Shown here piece after piece: positions 44,410 to 52,661 of a stretch of 64,000 nucleotides of DNA; the first letter of the stretch is position 1; each line of letters opens with the position of its first letter. A program made the translations under genes and the position numbers. Source of the DNA: JACVRM01 sp963755085 (lineage in GTDB: Bacteria > Actinomycetota > Thermoleophilia > Gaiellales > Gaiellaceae); contig CAVWIN010000003.1 in the NCBI GenBank assembly GCA_963755085.1, positions 248,001 to 312,000 on the forward strand. The letters are read 5' to 3'. The notes under the pieces are model-generated. The model worked only from the letters and a program-made list of their open reading frames with translations. It searched no databases and was not told the origin of the DNA.

Positions 44410-45533
44410 ATCCTCCTCCCCGTCGCTGCGTCGAGCCACAGCGCGCGCCCGCCGGGCGTGATCACGGTCAGGCGGCGCCCGTCGGGGCTGAACGCGATGC
44501 CGCCGATGTGGTTCGGCCGGTAGGGGCCGCGCACGCGGTTGGCGCGCAGGTCCCAGGCCCAGAGCCCGTGCAGGCTGCCGAAGTAGACGAGGTCGCCGCG
44601 CGGCGACACGGCGCTGTTCGGCTGCTGGTCGACGATGCGGCTCGCGGCGAAGTGCAGCGGCGGCGCCGACGACTCGAGCGTCGTGAGGTCGATCCCGGTC
44701 GCGAGGCCGAGCGCGCCGTTGGCGGCGTAGAGCGTCCTCCCGTCGCGGCCGAGCGCGAGCGCCCAGTCCTGCAGGGACACCCCGCCGTGGCCGGGCAGGT
44801 CGAGGCAGTACGCGACGGCGTGGCGGAGGTCGAGCGCGTGCACGAACGCCTCGTGCTGCAGCGGCTTGATGTACAGCGTCAGCAGCCAGCGCCCGTCGGG
44901 CGCGCCGATCGCGTACGAGGGGTAGCCGACCATCGGCTCGTCCTCGTTCCGCGGCTTCAGCTGCCCGGCGCGGAGCGCGCCGCGGGCCAGGTCGTACACG
45001 CGTACGCGGTAGCCCGACTTCAGGTACTCGATCAGGAACAGCCGGCGTCCGTCCCGCGAGACGGCCTCGGGCGCGAAGCTGCCGTGCAGTGCCAGCTTCC
45101 GGCCATGGCCCGTGCGCGAGTCGAACACGACGATCCGCGTCGTCCGCTGGTCAGAGCTTCCGTCGACGAGCACCACGCGGCGGCCGTCGGCGGACACGGC
45201 CGGGATCCAGAGATCCGGGCCAAGGCGCCAGGTGCCCACGAGCCGGCCCGTTGCGGCGTCGTAGCGCTTCAGGAGCGTGGCCCGGCTCGCATTGTCCGCC
45301 GCCCAGGCGACGCGGCCGTCGGCGGACTGGGTCGCGGCCGGAAGCGAGTAGCGAAGCTTCCCGGTGCGTACGTCGTACACCTGGAACGCGCCCTGAGGCC
45401 GGAGCGCGACGACGGGCGAGCCCGGCAGCGCCGTGCTCTGGACGCCGCACGTCTCGGGCGGACAGCCGTCGCCGGCCGCGTGCGCGGGCGCCAGCAGGAG
45501 GGTCGGCAGGGCCAGTAACAGCAGACGCTTCAT
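44406..45533 (-). CDS. Secreted beta-propeller (WD40/PQQ-like) protein
   Basis: 375 residues from ATG 45533, preceded by GGAGAGGAG. Signal peptide KRLLLLALPTLLLAPAHAAG, then repeated propeller blades (RTGKLRYSLPAATQSADGRVAWAADN, DAATGRLVGTWRLGPDLWIPAVSADGRRVVLVD, TLYAANGALGLATGID, IAFSPDGRRLTVITPGGRALWLDAATG). Cys in GCPPETCGV may form a disulfide. It has no catalytic signature. It is divergent from the ECF sigma gene and could be a sensor or regulon member; its stop overlaps the ligase 3' end by 4 bp. Confidence 0.85.
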   Translation of the reverse strand: MKRLLLLALPTLLLAPAHAAGDGCPPETCGVQSTALPGSPVVALRPQGAFQVYDVRTGKLRYSLPAATQSADGRVAWAADNASRATLLKRYDAATGRLVGTWRLGPDLWIPAVSADGRRVVLVDGSSDQRTTRIVVFDSRTGHGRKLALHGSFAPEAVSRDGRRLFLIEYLKSGYRVRVYDLARGALRAGQLKPRNEDEPMVGYPSYAIGAPDGRWLLTLYIKPLQHEAFVHALDLRHAVAYCLDLPGHGGVSLQDWALALGRDGRTLYAANGALGLATGIDLTTLESSAPPLHFAASRIVDQQPNSAVSPRGDLVYFGSLHGLWAWDLRANRVRGPYRPNHIGGIAFSPDGRRLTVITPGGRALWLDAATGRRI

Positions 45534-45689
45534 GGACGCTCCTCTCCGCGGATGACGTACGAGATACCCCGGCGGAGGCATTCGAGGTCCGGGACCTCTC
45601 CGACCTCTGGATCCGTAGAGGTCCGGATGGACCTCGCGGGCACCGGTGGACGTACCTCGGTCCGTGAGGGGCCGTCCTATAGTCGGCGC

Positions 45690-46208
45690 GTGCGGGGGAA
45701 CGAGCGCGCCTGGATCCGGGGCGCACAGGCCGGCTCGGTGCCGGATCTCGAGCAGCTCTTCCGTGCGCACTGGCCGCGCGCCTACCGCGCCGCGTACCTC
45801 ATCGTCCACGACGCCGCCGCGGCCGAGGACATCGCGCAGGAGTCGTTCATCGCGGCCGTGCGCGCGATCGACCGCTTCGACCGGCGCCGGCCGTTCGGCC
45901 CCTGGCTGCACCGCATCGTCGCCAACCGCGCGATCGACTGGGCGCGCGCGCGGACGGCCCGTGCCGAGGTCGAGCTCGGCGAACCGCCCGCCGCGGCCGT
46001 CGACGGGAACCCCGAGCCCGGCGATGCCATGCCCGTCGCGGCCGGGCTGCTCGAGCTCTCGCCGGAGCACCGCGCCGTGATCGTGCTCCGCTACCTGCTC
46101 GACTACAGGCCCGGTGAGATCGCGGAGCTGCTCGAGCTTCCGCGCGGCACCGTCAACTCGCGGCTCCGTCGCGCTCTCGACCAGCTGGGAGGGCAGCTCG
46201 GTGGATGA
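45690..46208 (+). CDS. ECF-type RNA polymerase sigma factor
   Basis: 172 residues from GTG 45690, with TATAGT 6 nt upstream. Region 2: DLEQLFRAHWPRAYRAAYLIVHDAAAAEDIAQESFIAAVRAIDRFD...PFGPWLHRIVANRAIDWARAR. Region 4: LSPEHRAVIVLRYLLDYRPGEIAELLELPRGTVNSRLRRALDQL. It directs transcription of a stress or envelope regulon. The 3' end overlaps the next gene by 8 bp; that gene encodes a membrane protein positioned like an anti-sigma factor. Target promoters are unknown. Confidence 0.94.
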   Translation: MRGNERAWIRGAQAGSVPDLEQLFRAHWPRAYRAAYLIVHDAAAAEDIAQESFIAAVRAIDRFDRRRPFGPWLHRIVANRAIDWARARTARAEVELGEPPAAAVDGNPEPGDAMPVAAGLLELSPEHRAVIVLRYLLDYRPGEIAELLELPRGTVNSRLRRALDQLGGQLGG

Positions 46209-47373
46209 CTCCACCGTCCGCCGCTCGCTCATCTCGGTCGTCGTGCCGGGCGAGCTCGAGGCGCGCCGGCGCGGCTGGACGGTCGTGCGTGAGGTCTTCG
46301 AGGACCAGGAGCCCATCGCGCAGCCGATCTCGCGGCGCTGGCCGATCGCGGTGGCGGCGGCCGCCGCCGTCGTGCTCGCCGCCGCGATCACGCCGCCCGG
46401 CCGCGCCGTGCTCGGGAGCGTGCGTGACGCGATCGGCCGCGAGAAGGTGGTCGGCGTCAAGAACGCGCAGCCGTCGCTCTTCTCCCTGCCGGCGAAGGGC
46501 CGCGTGCTGGCCGTCTCGACGCGCGGCCCGTGGGTCGTCGACCCCGACGGCTCGAAGCGCCTGCTCGGCTCCTACCGCAGCGCGTCCTGGTCGCCGTTCG
46601 GCACGTACATCGTCGCGACGAAGGCGAACGAGCTCGACACGCTCGAGCCGGGCGGGCGGCTGCACTGGTCGATCGCGAAGCCCGGCATCACGGGCGCCCG
46701 CTGGGGCGGGAGCCGAACGGACACACGGATCGCGTACCTGAGCGGCGGCGCGCTGCACGTCATCGGCGGCGACGGCAAGGGCGACCGCATCCTCGTCCCG
46801 CACGCCGCCGCCGTGGCGCCGGCCTGGAAGCCCGGCGACGAGCACGTGCTCGTCTACGCGACTCCGGACGGGCATGTCCGGATCATCGACACGGACTCCG
46901 GCCACGTCAGCGGCGGCTGGAAGGCTTCGCCGAAGCAGCTGGCCTTCTCGTCCGACGGAAAGCTGCTGCTCGCGCGGAGCCCCGGCGCGCTCGACGTCTA
47001 CAACGAGATCGGCTTCCATACCCAACACATCACCGGTGGGCAGTTCGTGGACGCGGCCTGGTCGCCGACCCCGGGCAGGCTCGGCTACGTCACGTTCGAC
47101 CCGGCCACGAACCGGAGCACGGTCTGGGCGGCCGACCGCGGCGGCGAGGGCCGGCCGAAGGAACTGTTCGGCGGCGCCGGGCGTATCAGCAGCGTCACGT
47201 GGTCGCCAGACGGGCGCTGGGTGCTCGCGTCGTGGGACAGCGCTGACGAGTGGGTCTTCATCCGCAGCGGCGACGGCGCGACCAAGGTGGTCGCGCGCTC
47301 GTCGATCACGGAGCAGCTCAACGGACACGCCGGCGGGCCGTTCCCCGCAGTCGCCGGCTGGTCGTCGCCCTAG
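46201..47373 (+). CDS. Single-pass membrane protein with extracellular propeller, probable sigma regulator
   Basis: 390 residues from GTG 46201, overlapping the sigma gene by 8 bp. ~45-residue cytoplasmic part (DDSTVRRSLISVVVPGELEARRRGWTVVREVFEDQEP), membrane helix (RWPIAVAAAAAVVLAAAITPP), then a TolB/WD40-like propeller with many S-W-SPDG blades (SASWSPFGTYIVATK, DAAWSPTPGRLGYVTFD, SVTWSPDGRWVLASWD). Position and topology fit an anti-sigma factor, but the zinc anti-sigma HxxxCxxC motif is absent. The propeller may sense an envelope ligand. Confidence 0.82.
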   Translation: MDDSTVRRSLISVVVPGELEARRRGWTVVREVFEDQEPIAQPISRRWPIAVAAAAAVVLAAAITPPGRAVLGSVRDAIGREKVVGVKNAQPSLFSLPAKGRVLAVSTRGPWVVDPDGSKRLLGSYRSASWSPFGTYIVATKANELDTLEPGGRLHWSIAKPGITGARWGGSRTDTRIAYLSGGALHVIGGDGKGDRILVPHAAAVAPAWKPGDEHVLVYATPDGHVRIIDTDSGHVSGGWKASPKQLAFSSDGKLLLARSPGALDVYNEIGFHTQHITGGQFVDAAWSPTPGRLGYVTFDPATNRSTVWAADRGGEGRPKELFGGAGRISSVTWSPDGRWVLASWDSADEWVFIRSGDGATKVVARSSITEQLNGHAGGPFPAVAGWSSP

Positions 47374-47436
47374 TAGCCGAGAGAGGCCTCAGCGTGCGTA
47401 CTTGACGGGCCGCTTCGAGCGGAGTAGATCGGCACC

Positions 47437-48669
47437 ATGGCGACCCTTCCCCGTGGCACGGTGACCTTTCTCTTCAGCGACATCGAAGGATCTACGCGGT
47501 TGCTGACGGATCTCGGACGCGCCTACGAGACGGTCCTCGACGACGAGCGGCGCCTCCTGGCCGAAACCGTCGAGGGCGTCGGCGGGCACATCGTTGACCG
47601 CGCCGGCGACGCCATCTTCGCGGTGTTCGAGCGGGCGCAGGACGCCATCGCCGCCGCCGTCGCCGCCCAGCGCGCCATCGCCGCCCACGCCTGGCCCGCA
47701 GGGGTCGAGCTGCGCCTGCGCATGGGGCTCCACTCGGGCGAGCCATTGGTCACCGGCGACGGCTTCGTCGGTCTCTCCGTGCACAAGGCGGCCCGGATCT
47801 GCGCGGCCGGCCATGGCGGCCAGGTGCTCATGTCGAGCACGACGCGGGAGCTGGCCGAGGACGGTCTCCCCGAAGATGTCGTCCTCCTGGACCTCGGCGA
47901 TCACATGCTCAAGGACTTCGACCGGCCGGAGCGGCTCACCCAGGTCGTGATCGGATCGCTCCAGGCGGTGCTCCAGCCGATCCGAACGGTGGACGCACAG
48001 CCGGAGGAGACGCCGTTCGCCGGCCAGGAGGAGGAGCTCGCCGTGGCGTCTCAGGCCGCGATCGCGACCGACGCTCCGCCCGTGCCGGCACCGGCCGCGC
48101 CGGGAGGGCACCAGCTGGTCGACCGGCTGATGGGCTGGCGGGAGACCCGCTCGAGCCGGAGCCGCCGCGGCCAGCGCTCGGCAATGGAGGCGGCCGGCAT
48201 GCGCTTGTACGCATCCTCGCGCATCGCGCCGAGCGACGAGCTGCGGACGCAGATGGGGAAGCTCGGCGGGGCGGTCGCCAAGCTGGCCCGGATCGTAAGT
48301 GAGTGCGACAAGCTCCTGGCCGACTGCGACCGCAAGGCGCTGTCACGCGGGCTTGCGGACTCGTACGACGCGCCGGTCTCGGAGCGCGCTGTGAAGGCGG
48401 CTGGGCTGTTGACGCGTCAGATCGAGGCCGTCGACGTGCTCGCCGAGCGCCTGCGCGAGTTCGATCGCGCGAGCCGGAAACTGGAGCCTCGCCTTGCCGC
48501 CCTCTCCGATCGGGCCTTCCAGGCGCGCGTGGATCACTCCGTTCCTCCCGAACTGGCCGAAGACGTGAAGGAGCTGCTCGAGCAGATCGAGCTGCTCGAT
48601 GGGAGCCTCGGCGAGGCGCGGGAGACGGTCGCCGCCTTCAGCCGCGGTCCCAGCCTCGGCAGGGCGTGA
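47437..48669 (+). CDS. Class III adenylate/guanylate cyclase with helical C-terminal region
   Basis: 410 residues. Catalytic domain at residues ~5-165: FLFSDIEGSTRLL (metal Asp), GGHIVDRAGDAIFAVFE (second Asp), LRMGLHSGEP and FVGLSVHKAARICAAGHGGQVLMSS (purine and transition-state region, with His where Asn is common). It lacks N-terminal sensor domains. Residues ~230-405 are predicted helical and coiled (KLARIVSECDKLLADCDRKAL; DVKELLEQIELLDGSLGEARE). TAGATC lies 6 nt before the ATG. It likely makes cAMP for the nearby cyclic-nucleotide-binding protein. Confidence 0.9.
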   Translation: MATLPRGTVTFLFSDIEGSTRLLTDLGRAYETVLDDERRLLAETVEGVGGHIVDRAGDAIFAVFERAQDAIAAAVAAQRAIAAHAWPAGVELRLRMGLHSGEPLVTGDGFVGLSVHKAARICAAGHGGQVLMSSTTRELAEDGLPEDVVLLDLGDHMLKDFDRPERLTQVVIGSLQAVLQPIRTVDAQPEETPFAGQEEELAVASQAAIATDAPPVPAPAAPGGHQLVDRLMGWRETRSSRSRRGQRSAMEAAGMRLYASSRIAPSDELRTQMGKLGGAVAKLARIVSECDKLLADCDRKALSRGLADSYDAPVSERAVKAAGLLTRQIEAVDVLAERLREFDRASRKLEPRLAALSDRAFQARVDHSVPPELAEDVKELLEQIELLDGSLGEARETVAAFSRGPSLGRA

Positions 48670-48694
48670 CGTCACCGGCTCGTCGTCCCCGTAG

Positions 48695-48700
48695 TAGCTT
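48695..48700 (+). promoter_or_regulatory. -10 element (TAGCTT) of the leaderless Sec-redoxin transcript
   Basis: TAGCTT ends 6 nt before GTG 48707, in step with other leaderless starts here. It fixes the start of the reading frame that runs into the in-frame TGA. Confidence 0.5.
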
Positions 48701-48706
48701 CCGCGC

Positions 48707-49171
48707 GTGCTCCAGGCCGGCGACCACATCCCGCACGTCACCGTCTGGGCGGGCACGCGCGAGCAGGTGACGCTCCGGAAGCTCGCCGAAGATGGCCCGC
48801 TGCTCCTCTTCTTCTACCTCTTCGACTGGTCGTCGACCTGAACGCACGAGCTGGAGCTCCTGCGTGACAGGAGCGCGGACTTCACCGAGGCGGGCGTGCG
48901 GCGGTTCGGGATCTCGCGCGATTCCCCGTGGACGCACATCGCCTGGCAGCAGGTGCTCGACGTCGACTTCCCGCTGCTCTCGGACTTCAACGGCGACGCG
49001 ACGCACGGGTTCGGTGTCGCCTTCGACTACCGCGGCCTGCGCGACGTGTCCGAGCGCACCGCATTCCTGATCGACCAGGGCGGTACGGTCCGCGGCGCAT
49101 GGCGCTACGAGTCGAGCGAGGTGCCCGACGTGGACGTGCTCCTCTCGGCGGCGCGGGCTTTGCCGGACTAG
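48707..49171 (+). CDS. Selenocysteine-containing redoxin (AhpC/TSA peroxiredoxin family), in-frame TGA at the catalytic site
   Basis: 154 residues if TGA 48839-48841 is read as selenocysteine (residue 45). The frame runs LQAGDHIPHVTVWAG...GPLLLFFYLFDWSST-U-THELELLRDRSADF, then GVRRFGISRDSPWTHIAWQQ, FPLLSDFNGDATHGFGVAFDY and TAFLIDQGGTVRGAWRY, all typical of thiol peroxidases. The TGA falls where redoxins have their peroxidatic Cys, and no other Cys is present (1-Cys type). The P-x3-T-x2-C motif is not exact (SST-U). A SECIS-like hairpin follows. Without readthrough, neither half would be functional. A stop-disrupted pseudogene is the alternative but fits poorly. Confidence 0.85.
48856..48874 (+). 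promoter_or_regulatory. Bacterial SECIS-like hairpin of the redoxin gene
   Basis: GCTCCTG/CAGGAGC, a perfect 7-bp stem, with loop CGTGA. The loop starts 21 nt after the TGA and has G in position 2 followed by U, as in SelB-binding bacterial SECIS loops. The stem lies inside coding sequence, as required in bacteria. Confidence 0.8.
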
Positions 49172-50727
49172 CGGCGGCGCTCTACCTGGGCGCGGGCGCG
49201 CTGGCGACCTGGCCGGCGCTCCGCCACGCGCACAGCGCCTACCTGGCGCGCGCCGATCCGAGCTACGGCGAGCCCGCCTCAGGCGACCACCTCCAGCTCG
49301 GCTACGCGATGTGGCTGGTCGGCCATCAACTCGCCCGGCTGGCTGCGCCGTGGCGCGACCCGTACTCGTTCCAGCCGGAGAGCCACCCCGTGCTCAACCT
49401 CCAGGGCTGGCTCTACGGGCTGCCTTACTGGCCGGTAGAGCGCCTCTTCGGAGTGGTCGTCGCCTGGAATTCGGTCGTGCTGCTCTCGTACGTCCTCGCC
49501 GGCGGGGCGACCTGCTGGTGGCTGCGCTCGCTCGGCCTCCAGCGCGGTGCCGCGCTGCTCGGCGGCCTGGCCTTCGCGCTCGCGCCCTACCGCGTCATGC
49601 AGTCGACGGGGCACCTGCTCGGGATGATGGCCTTCCTGCTCCCGCTCGCGCTGCTCGGCTTCGAGCGCGGCCGCGACGGCGAGGTCCGCTGGCTCACGCT
49701 CGGCGCTGCGGCGCTCGTCGCCGTCCCGCTCACGGGACAGCTTCACCTCGCGCTCGGCGCGATTCCCTTCGTGCTCGCCTATGCGCTGCTGCGCGCCCGG
49801 GAGCGACCCGCGCGCGCCGGCGCAGTGACGGGCGCCGCCCTCGCGGCGGTGGGCGGCCTCGTCGTCCAGCACGCGGTGATCAGCGGCTCGGTCGCGTCGG
49901 GCGGCCGCTCGCTGGGCGAGGTGGCGGCCTACTCGGCCGACTGGAGCGGCTTCGTGTCGCGCCACGCCGGCCCGCTCGAGGAGTTCACGCTGCTCGGCTG
50001 GCTGACGCCGCTCCTGGCCGTGGCGGGCTTCGCGGTGCTGATAGGGCAGCGCTCGCCCAGGCTTGCCGCGCTGCTCGGGATCGGCGTGATCGTGCCGGCC
50101 CTGCTCGCGCTCGGCACCAACCTCCCGCTGTACGAGTTCGTGTGGCACCACTTCCCGCCGCTCCGCTACCCGCGCGTCCCGGAGCGGCTCCTGCCGATCG
50201 CCTGCCTCGCGCTCGCCGCGCTGGCCGCGATCGCCGTCGACCAGCTGCGCGCACCCCTGCTCGCCGCACTGGCGCTCGTGGCGGTCACGGTCGACCTCCG
50301 CGCCGGCGTGTCCCTCTACCGGCCGGCAAGGGCGGACACGGTGAACGCCGCGTACACGGCGCTGCGCTCACAGGGCCCGGGTCGCCTGCTCGAGCTTCCG
50401 GTCTTCATTCCCGAGCGCCAGTACGGCTCCGTCTACCTGGCGTACAGCCAGCAGGCGCCGCGCGAGCGGCCGGGCGGGTACTCGAGCACGGCGCCGCGGA
50501 GCGCCGAGCGGATCGCCCGCAAGCTCGTCCCCTTGAACTGCGGCGCCTGGAGCCCCGAGCTCCGCCGCGACTTGCGCAGGCTCGGCGTTCGCTACCTGAT
50601 GCTGCACCGGGGCCTGTACCGCGACCCGGCGGTGCCGAACTGCTTCGGCCACGCCCTCGAGAACCTGACTCGCCACGGCTTCCGGCGGATCGCGCACGAC
50701 GGCCCGGTCACGCTGGTGGGCCGCTGA
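49099..50727 (+). CDS. Polytopic membrane protein, GT-C glycosyltransferase-like
   Basis: 542 residues from ATG 49099 (73 bp inside the redoxin gene). About ten membrane helices, a large first loop (ARADPSYGEPASGDHLQLGYAMWLVGHQL..DPYSFQPESHPVLNLQGWLYGLPYWPVERLFG) with acidic and aromatic residues, and a soluble C-terminal region (GGYSSTAPRSAERIARKLVPLNCGAW..RRLGVRYLMLHRG). The layout resembles membrane glycosyltransferases that use polyprenyl-phosphate sugars, but no defining motif is certain. The overlap suggests co-translation with the Sec-redoxin. Confidence 0.75.
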   Translation: MALRVERGARRGRAPLGGAGFAGLAAALYLGAGALATWPALRHAHSAYLARADPSYGEPASGDHLQLGYAMWLVGHQLARLAAPWRDPYSFQPESHPVLNLQGWLYGLPYWPVERLFGVVVAWNSVVLLSYVLAGGATCWWLRSLGLQRGAALLGGLAFALAPYRVMQSTGHLLGMMAFLLPLALLGFERGRDGEVRWLTLGAAALVAVPLTGQLHLALGAIPFVLAYALLRARERPARAGAVTGAALAAVGGLVVQHAVISGSVASGGRSLGEVAAYSADWSGFVSRHAGPLEEFTLLGWLTPLLAVAGFAVLIGQRSPRLAALLGIGVIVPALLALGTNLPLYEFVWHHFPPLRYPRVPERLLPIACLALAALAAIAVDQLRAPLLAALALVAVTVDLRAGVSLYRPARADTVNAAYTALRSQGPGRLLELPVFIPERQYGSVYLAYSQQAPRERPGGYSSTAPRSAERIARKLVPLNCGAWSPELRRDLRRLGVRYLMLHRGLYRDPAVPNCFGHALENLTRHGFRRIAHDGPVTLVGR

Positions 50728-51094
50728 ACAGCGTCAGCTGGACGCCGCCCGGGACCTGCAGGCGGACGTTCACGTCGCCCCAGGGCGTCTCCACCGGGCC
50801 GGCCACGCGCACGACGCCGGCCTCCACCAGCCGCTCGGCGACGGCCGCGCTGTCGTCGACCGCGAAGGCGACCCGCACCGGCCCGGCGACGCGATGGCCG
50901 ACCTCGAGCCGGTCGATCTCCGCGGCATGCCCCTCGTCGGCCAGCTCGAGCGTCGCGCGGCCGGCGGCGAGCAGGTAGCCGCGGCTCGCGTCCGTCTCCC
51001 AGGCCTCGAGCTGCTCGAGCCCGAGCGCGTCGCGGAAGACCGCGAGCGCCGCGTCGATGTCGGCGACCGTGAGGATCAGCCGCAGCTCGCTCAT
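50708..51094 (-). CDS. VOC-family (glyoxalase/bleomycin resistance-like) protein
   Basis: 128 residues from ATG 51094. Two beta-alpha-beta-beta-beta modules: LRLILTVADIDAALAVFRDALGLEQLEAWE and VRVAFAVDDSAAVAERLVEAGVVRVAGPVETPWGDVNVRLQVPGGVQLTLF. Metal ligands are only partly recognisable (Glu in RATLELADEG), so it may be a binding protein rather than an enzyme. The ATG overlaps the phosphodiesterase stop (ATGA). Tail-to-tail overlap of 20 bp with the membrane protein gene. Confidence 0.87.
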   Translation of the reverse strand: MSELRLILTVADIDAALAVFRDALGLEQLEAWETDASRGYLLAAGRATLELADEGHAAEIDRLEVGHRVAGPVRVAFAVDDSAAVAERLVEAGVVRVAGPVETPWGDVNVRLQVPGGVQLTLFSGPPA

Positions 51095-51831
51095 ACCTGG
51101 TGGACGTGCGAGACCAGCCGCCCGTCGACCAGGGCGTGCAGTGCGAACGCTGGCGGCTCGTCCGAATCGACGACGATCGCGGAGGCGTCGAAGTCGAGCC
51201 GCCCCTGGACGTACGTGCTCGGGACCGAGATGACCACGCAGCCGCCGAGCTCCCCCGTGATCGGGCGGTGGATGTGCCCGCCGACGACGGCTTCGACGCG
51301 CGGGTGCCGCTCGAGGACGGCCGCGAGCGCCGCCCGGTCCGCGGCCGGGATGCCGATCGCGTCCCACGGCGGGATGCCGAGCGCCAACGGCAGGTGATGC
51401 AGCGCGACGACGGCGGGACGCCCGTCGAGGGCACCCTCGAGCCACTCGAGCCGCGCCGCGTCCAGCTCGCCCCCGTCCTCCCCAGGAATCGTCGTGTCGA
51501 GCACGACGAGGCGAAGCGGGCCGAGGTCGACCGCGTACTGGACGGGCCCGTCGCCCGGGATGTCGAAGGCTGCGCGCAGCTCCGCGCGGTCGTCGTGGTT
51601 GCCCGGCAGGGCGTAGACCGGCGCACCGATCTGCGCCAGCAGCTCGCGCGCCAGCCCGTATTCGCGTGCGTAGGCGTGGTCGGCGATGTCGCCCGTGACC
51701 ACCGCGGCGTCGGGCGCGTGCGGCCGCACGGCCTCGACGACGGCCTCGAGCCGATCGGCCGGATCGGCGTCCGTCCAGGTGGCGCCGATGTGCGGGTCGC
51801 TCAGCTGGGCGAGCAGGAAGGGCCGAGCCAC
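51091..51831 (-). CDS. Calcineurin-like metallophosphoesterase (CpdA/Icc-like)
   Basis: 246 residues with every metal motif: LAQLSDPHIG (D-x-H), VVTGDIADHA (GD), ALPGNHDDRAELR (GNHD), VALHHLPL and VVGGHIHRPI (GHxH). It is closest in layout to CpdA-type class III cyclic-nucleotide phosphodiesterases, though the family has other substrates. Given the cyclase and cyclic-nucleotide-binding genes within 10 kb, cAMP hydrolysis is plausible. Coupled to the VOC gene (ATGA) and 6 bp after fabI. Confidence 0.9.
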   Translation of the reverse strand: MARPFLLAQLSDPHIGATWTDADPADRLEAVVEAVRPHAPDAAVVTGDIADHAYAREYGLARELLAQIGAPVYALPGNHDDRAELRAAFDIPGDGPVQYAVDLGPLRLVVLDTTIPGEDGGELDAARLEWLEGALDGRPAVVALHHLPLALGIPPWDAIGIPAADRAALAAVLERHPRVEAVVGGHIHRPITGELGGCVVISVPSTYVQGRLDFDASAIVVDSDEPPAFALHALVDGRLVSHVHQV

Positions 51832-51837
51832 AGGCCG

Positions 51838-52614
51838 CTACATGCCCATCGAGTGGTAGCCGGAGTCGACGTACAGCGTCGTCCCGGTCACGTTGCGCGC
51901 GTCGTCCGAGAGCAGGTAGGCCGCGCCGGCGGCCACGTCGTCCGCGTCGATGTGGCGGTGGAGCGGCGCGCGCTCCTCGACGATCGCCTCCATCGTCGGG
52001 AAGCCCGCGATCGAGCGCGCCGCGAGCGTGCGCACCGGGCCGGCCGAGACGGCGTTCACGCGCGTCCCGCTCTCGCCGAGATCCCAGGCCAGGTAGCGGA
52101 CGGACGCGTCGAGCGACGCCTTGGCGACACCCATCACGTTGTAGTGCGGCACGATGCGCTCGCCGCCGAGGTAGGTCATCGTCACGATCGAGCCGCCGCC
52201 GCGCTCGCGCATCAGCGGCTCCGCCGCGTGCGCGCACGCGACCAGCGAGTACGCGCTGACGTCGTGGGCGAGCCAGAAGCGGTCGCGCGGCGTGTCGATG
52301 AACCGGCCCTCGAGATCCTCCGCCGCGGCGAAGGCGACCGAGTGCACGAGCAGGTCGAGCCCGCCGAGCGCCTCGGCCGAATCGGCGACGACCCGCTCGA
52401 CGTCGGCATCGGAGCGCACGTCGCACTCGGCGACGAGCGGCGACGAAACGGTCTCGGCGAGATCGCGGACGCTCTTCTCGATGCGCTCGCCCTGGAAGGT
52501 GAATGCGAGCTGCGCCCCCTCCTCCGCCAGGCGCCGCGCGATCGCCCACGCGATCGACCGCTTGTTCGCGACACCGAGGACGAGCCCGGTCTTGCCTTCG
52601 AAGCGTCCGGCCAC
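51838..52614 (-). CDS. fabI: Enoyl-[acyl-carrier-protein] reductase FabI
   Basis: 258 residues from GTG 52614. NADH-binding GKTGLVLGVANKRSIAWAIARRLAEEG, LVHSVAFAAAEDLEGRF, catalytic Tyr and Lys in VTMTYLGGERIVPHYNVMGVAKASLDA (Y-x6-K), and RVNAVSAGPVRTLAARSI. It performs the last reduction in each fatty-acid elongation round. TAGACT lies 7 nt before the GTG, so this start is preferred to ATG 52632. It is the first gene of a fabI-phosphodiesterase-VOC series. Confidence 0.96.
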   Translation of the reverse strand: MAGRFEGKTGLVLGVANKRSIAWAIARRLAEEGAQLAFTFQGERIEKSVRDLAETVSSPLVAECDVRSDADVERVVADSAEALGGLDLLVHSVAFAAAEDLEGRFIDTPRDRFWLAHDVSAYSLVACAHAAEPLMRERGGGSIVTMTYLGGERIVPHYNVMGVAKASLDASVRYLAWDLGESGTRVNAVSAGPVRTLAARSIAGFPTMEAIVEERAPLHRHIDADDVAAGAAYLLSDDARNVTGTTLYVDSGYHSMGM

Positions 52615-52661
52615 GGCGGCGAGTCTAAACATCCGGGTTTTTCCTGCCGGTTTCTCCGCTA

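Noticed and set aside
48842..48865. Alternative hairpin ACGCA/TGCGT with inner GAGC/GCTC directly after the redoxin TGA as the SECIS.
   Set aside because: Its loop starts only 10 nt after the TGA and is UGGA; the overlapping hairpin at 48856-48874 fits the known spacing and loop rule better.
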